Assembly (NCBI GenBank): GCA_964342835.1
Contig: CAYFGJ010000013.1
Coordinates: 1-16,486 of the forward strand
Source: GCA-2716945 sp964342835
GTDB taxonomy: Bacteria > Pseudomonadota > Gammaproteobacteria > GCA-002705445 > GCA-002716945
Direction: 5' to 3'
Length of the DNA stretch: 16,486 bases
Position numbers and translations under genes: made by a program. Below the pieces are notes generated by a model. It did no database searches and was not told the DNA's origin. It saw only the letters and a program-made list of their open reading frames with translations. The first letter of the stretch is position 1, and every line of letters starts with the position of its first letter. This document shows positions 15,248 through 16,486 of this stretch, in pieces.

Positions 15248-15254
15248 TATAATA
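15248..15254. promoter_or_regulatory. candidate bidirectional -10 (TATAATA) between divergent genes
   Basis: TATAATA reads as TATAAT on the plus strand and TATTAT on the minus strand. On plus, TTGTTT (15223-15228) is a possible -35 with a long 19-base spacer. On minus no -35 is convincing, and transcription would start about 4 bases before the hydrolase ATG, almost leaderless. It lies in the only gap between the two genes. Confidence 0.35.
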
Positions 15255-15255
15255 G

Positions 15256-15271
15256 ATCAATATTAATTGAT
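15256..15271. repeat. inverted repeat ATCAAT-ATTA-ATTGAT
   Basis: Perfect 6-base arms around a 4-base centre, immediately downstream of the TATAATA element and within the expected initial transcribed region of the small gene. It could be an operator for the divergent pair, but a short AT-rich palindrome may also arise by chance. Confidence 0.35.
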
Positions 15272-15287
15272 TTTAATGGAAATTTCT

Positions 15288-15575
15288 ATGACAGAAATAA
15301 TTTTAAAACCAGAACTAATAAAGAATATACAAAAGGTCTTAGTAGATTATGAACCTAAAAATGAAGACCCAATACTTGCTGCACAATATTTATCTGCTGT
15401 GGTTGGCTCAATTGTTGCAACTGCTGACATACCAAGGGATGAACAAGAAAATATTTTGAAACAATTATTGGATTTCATTAAATATGTTTATGATCAGCAG
15501 ACATCTACATTACAAACTGGTAATAATGAAAATAATCCGACTACAGAATCGTTTGGTAAATGGAAACCTGAATAA
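15288..15575 (+). CDS. small uncharacterised protein
   Basis: I do not recognise a named family. From ATG 15288 (MTEIILKPEL) it has 95 residues, no signal peptide or membrane segment, and is mostly helical in character with a charged first helix (LIKNIQKVLVDYE), a small-residue-rich middle (DPILAAQYLSAVVGSIVATADI), a helix (RDEQENILKQLLDFIKYVYDQQ), then a polar Asn/Thr/Gln-rich linker and the tail ESFGKWKPE. In-frame alternatives are ATG 15276 (99 residues) and TTG 15267 (102); 15288 is preferred because GGA lies 7 bases upstream. It is divergent from the hydrolase and convergent with pyrD (3-base gap). Codon use looks like its neighbours, so it is probably a real native gene. Confidence 0.75.
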   Translation: MTEIILKPELIKNIQKVLVDYEPKNEDPILAAQYLSAVVGSIVATADIPRDEQENILKQLLDFIKYVYDQQTSTLQTGNNENNPTTESFGKWKPE

Positions 15576-15578
15576 TAA

Positions 15579-16486
15579 TCATAAGTTTTCAACAATTTCT
15601 TTGATGAGATTTGTTCCTGAATATACTAAACCAGTATAAATTTGTAGAAGTTTAGCTCCTTTATCTATTTTCATTTTTGCTGTTTGATATGAATCTATAC
15701 CTCCCACACCTATAATTGTTGTATCTTTATCAAGATTAGTATTTAACAATTCTATAATATTATTTGATTTATCATTAAGTGGCTTGCCACTTAATCCACC
15801 TTGAAAATAGTGATATTTATTATTTTTAAGCAAAGACTTATTAATTGTTGTATTTGTTGCTATAACTCCTTCAATTTCATATCTTTTTATAAATTTAGAA
15901 ATACTTATAATTTGATCTTCTGTTAAATCTGGAGATATTTTCAAAATTAATGGAACTCTCATTTTATAAACTTTGATTAAATTTTCATGCAATTTTTTTA
16001 TGTTTTTTAGAAAATTATCTATATATTTTTCTAAATGTAAATCTCTTAAATTTTTAGTATTAGGAGATGATATATTTAGTGATATATAATCACAGAGAGA
16101 ATATATTTGTCTCATACAATACTCATAATCCTGATATGCATTATCAATTGGAGTTGTTGAATTCTTACCAATATTAATTCCAATAGGTATAATTTGGCGA
16201 AAGTTCTTCAAATTTGTTTTTAAATGATCTACACCTTTATTATTAAAACCTAAATGATTAATTATAGCTCTGTCTTCTCTAATTCTAAAAATACGAGGTT
16301 TAGGATTACCATCTTGCGGTCTTGGTGTTACTGTCCCAATTTCAACAAAACCAAAACCTATATTACTTATAAAATTTAAATAGTCGCCATTTTTATCAAA
16401 ACCTGCTGCCAATCCAACTGGATTTTGAAAATTTATTCCAAAAGCTTTAGTTTTGCATTTTTTTATATTTGATTTTATGAGATTTT
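15579..16486 (-). CDS. pyrD: dihydroorotate dehydrogenase (quinone), 5' end cut by window
   Basis: Class 2 dihydroorotate dehydrogenase, an FMN enzyme at the inner membrane that oxidises dihydroorotate to orotate with quinone in pyrimidine synthesis. The open frame runs to the window edge: residues upstream of the internal TTG at 16410-16412 (KTKAFGINFQNPVGLAAGFD) match the family (E. coli TFKNPLGLAAGLD), so the true start lies beyond 16486. Visible motifs are VEIGTVTPRPQDGNPKPR, LGFNNKGVDHL, INIGKN, NISSPNT with the catalytic serine region, ATNTTI, GGLSGKPL, IIGVGGIDS and LLQIYTGLVY, all intact. The missing N-terminal part should hold the quinone/membrane-binding helices. Confidence 0.97.
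   Translation of the reverse strand, partial: NLIKSNIKKCKTKAFGINFQNPVGLAAGFDKNGDYLNFISNIGFGFVEIGTVTPRPQDGNPKPRIFRIREDRAIINHLGFNNKGVDHLKTNLKNFRQIIPIGINIGKNSTTPIDNAYQDYEYCMRQIYSLCDYISLNISSPNTKNLRDLHLEKYIDNFLKNIKKLHENLIKVYKMRVPLILKISPDLTEDQIISISKFIKRYEIEGVIATNTTINKSLLKNNKYHYFQGGLSGKPLNDKSNNIIELLNTNLDKDTTIIGVGGIDSYQTAKMKIDKGAKLLQIYTGLVYSGTNLIKEIVENL

Noticed and set aside
16410..16412. TTG 16410-16412 as the pyrD start
   Set aside because: Conserved PyrD sequence continues upstream of it to the window edge, so the gene is partial, not short.

Overview
This window is a dense, very AT-rich (roughly 30% GC by eye) stretch of bacterial chromosome carrying only core housekeeping genes. Three things point to a gammaproteobacterium with a streamlined genome: the gene order secY-rpmJ-rpsM-rpsK-rpsD-rpoA-rplQ followed by uvrA/ssb; the cluster miaB-phoH-ybeY-corC-lnt-leuS-lptE; and the strongly gamma-like proteins (the RpoA C-terminal domain and LeuRS are near-collinear with E. 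coli). A free-living pelagic lineage of the SAR86 kind or a symbiont would fit, but the exact lineage cannot be settled by reading alone. I see no mobile element, CRISPR array, tRNA, rRNA, prophage or toxin-antitoxin gene.

Layout. 1-3258 (+): end of the spc operon (secY 3' end, rpmJ) and the complete alpha operon (rpsM, rpsK, rpsD, rpoA, rplQ). 3269-6091 (-): uvrA, convergent with rplQ. 6183-14539 (+): a long co-directional run of ssb, miaB, phoH, ybeY, corC, lnt, leuS and lptE, with gaps of a few bases or overlaps. 14540-15238 (-): a metallo-beta-lactamase-fold hydrolase. 15288-15575 (+): a small uncharacterised protein. 15579-16486 (-): pyrD, cut by the window edge. No stretch over 300 bases lacks a gene; the longest non-coding gap is the uvrA/ssb divergent region (about 90 bases).

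How the genes work together. The first block makes ribosomal proteins, the RNA polymerase alpha subunit and the Sec channel. uvrA and ssb serve DNA repair and replication. miaB (tRNA modification), phoH, ybeY (RNA maturation) and leuS are translation-related. corC, lnt and lptE are envelope genes, lnt and lptE being needed for lipoprotein acylation and LPS export. pyrD is pyrimidine synthesis.

Most notable points. (1) phoH homology extends upstream of every ATG/GTG/TTG codon, so translation probably starts at a rare ATA (or ATT) codon overlapping the miaB stop. (2) A 17-codon ORF with its own Shine-Dalgarno sequence exactly fills the rpmJ-rpsM spacer. (3) Both divergent gene junctions carry a symmetric TATAATA -10 followed by the same ATCAATAT box. 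(4) YbeY lacks a conserved arginine, and LeuRS has a changed editing-site motif. (5) All three convergent junctions have 0-10 bases and no terminator. I did not find a new multi-gene system; the window is otherwise ordinary core genome.
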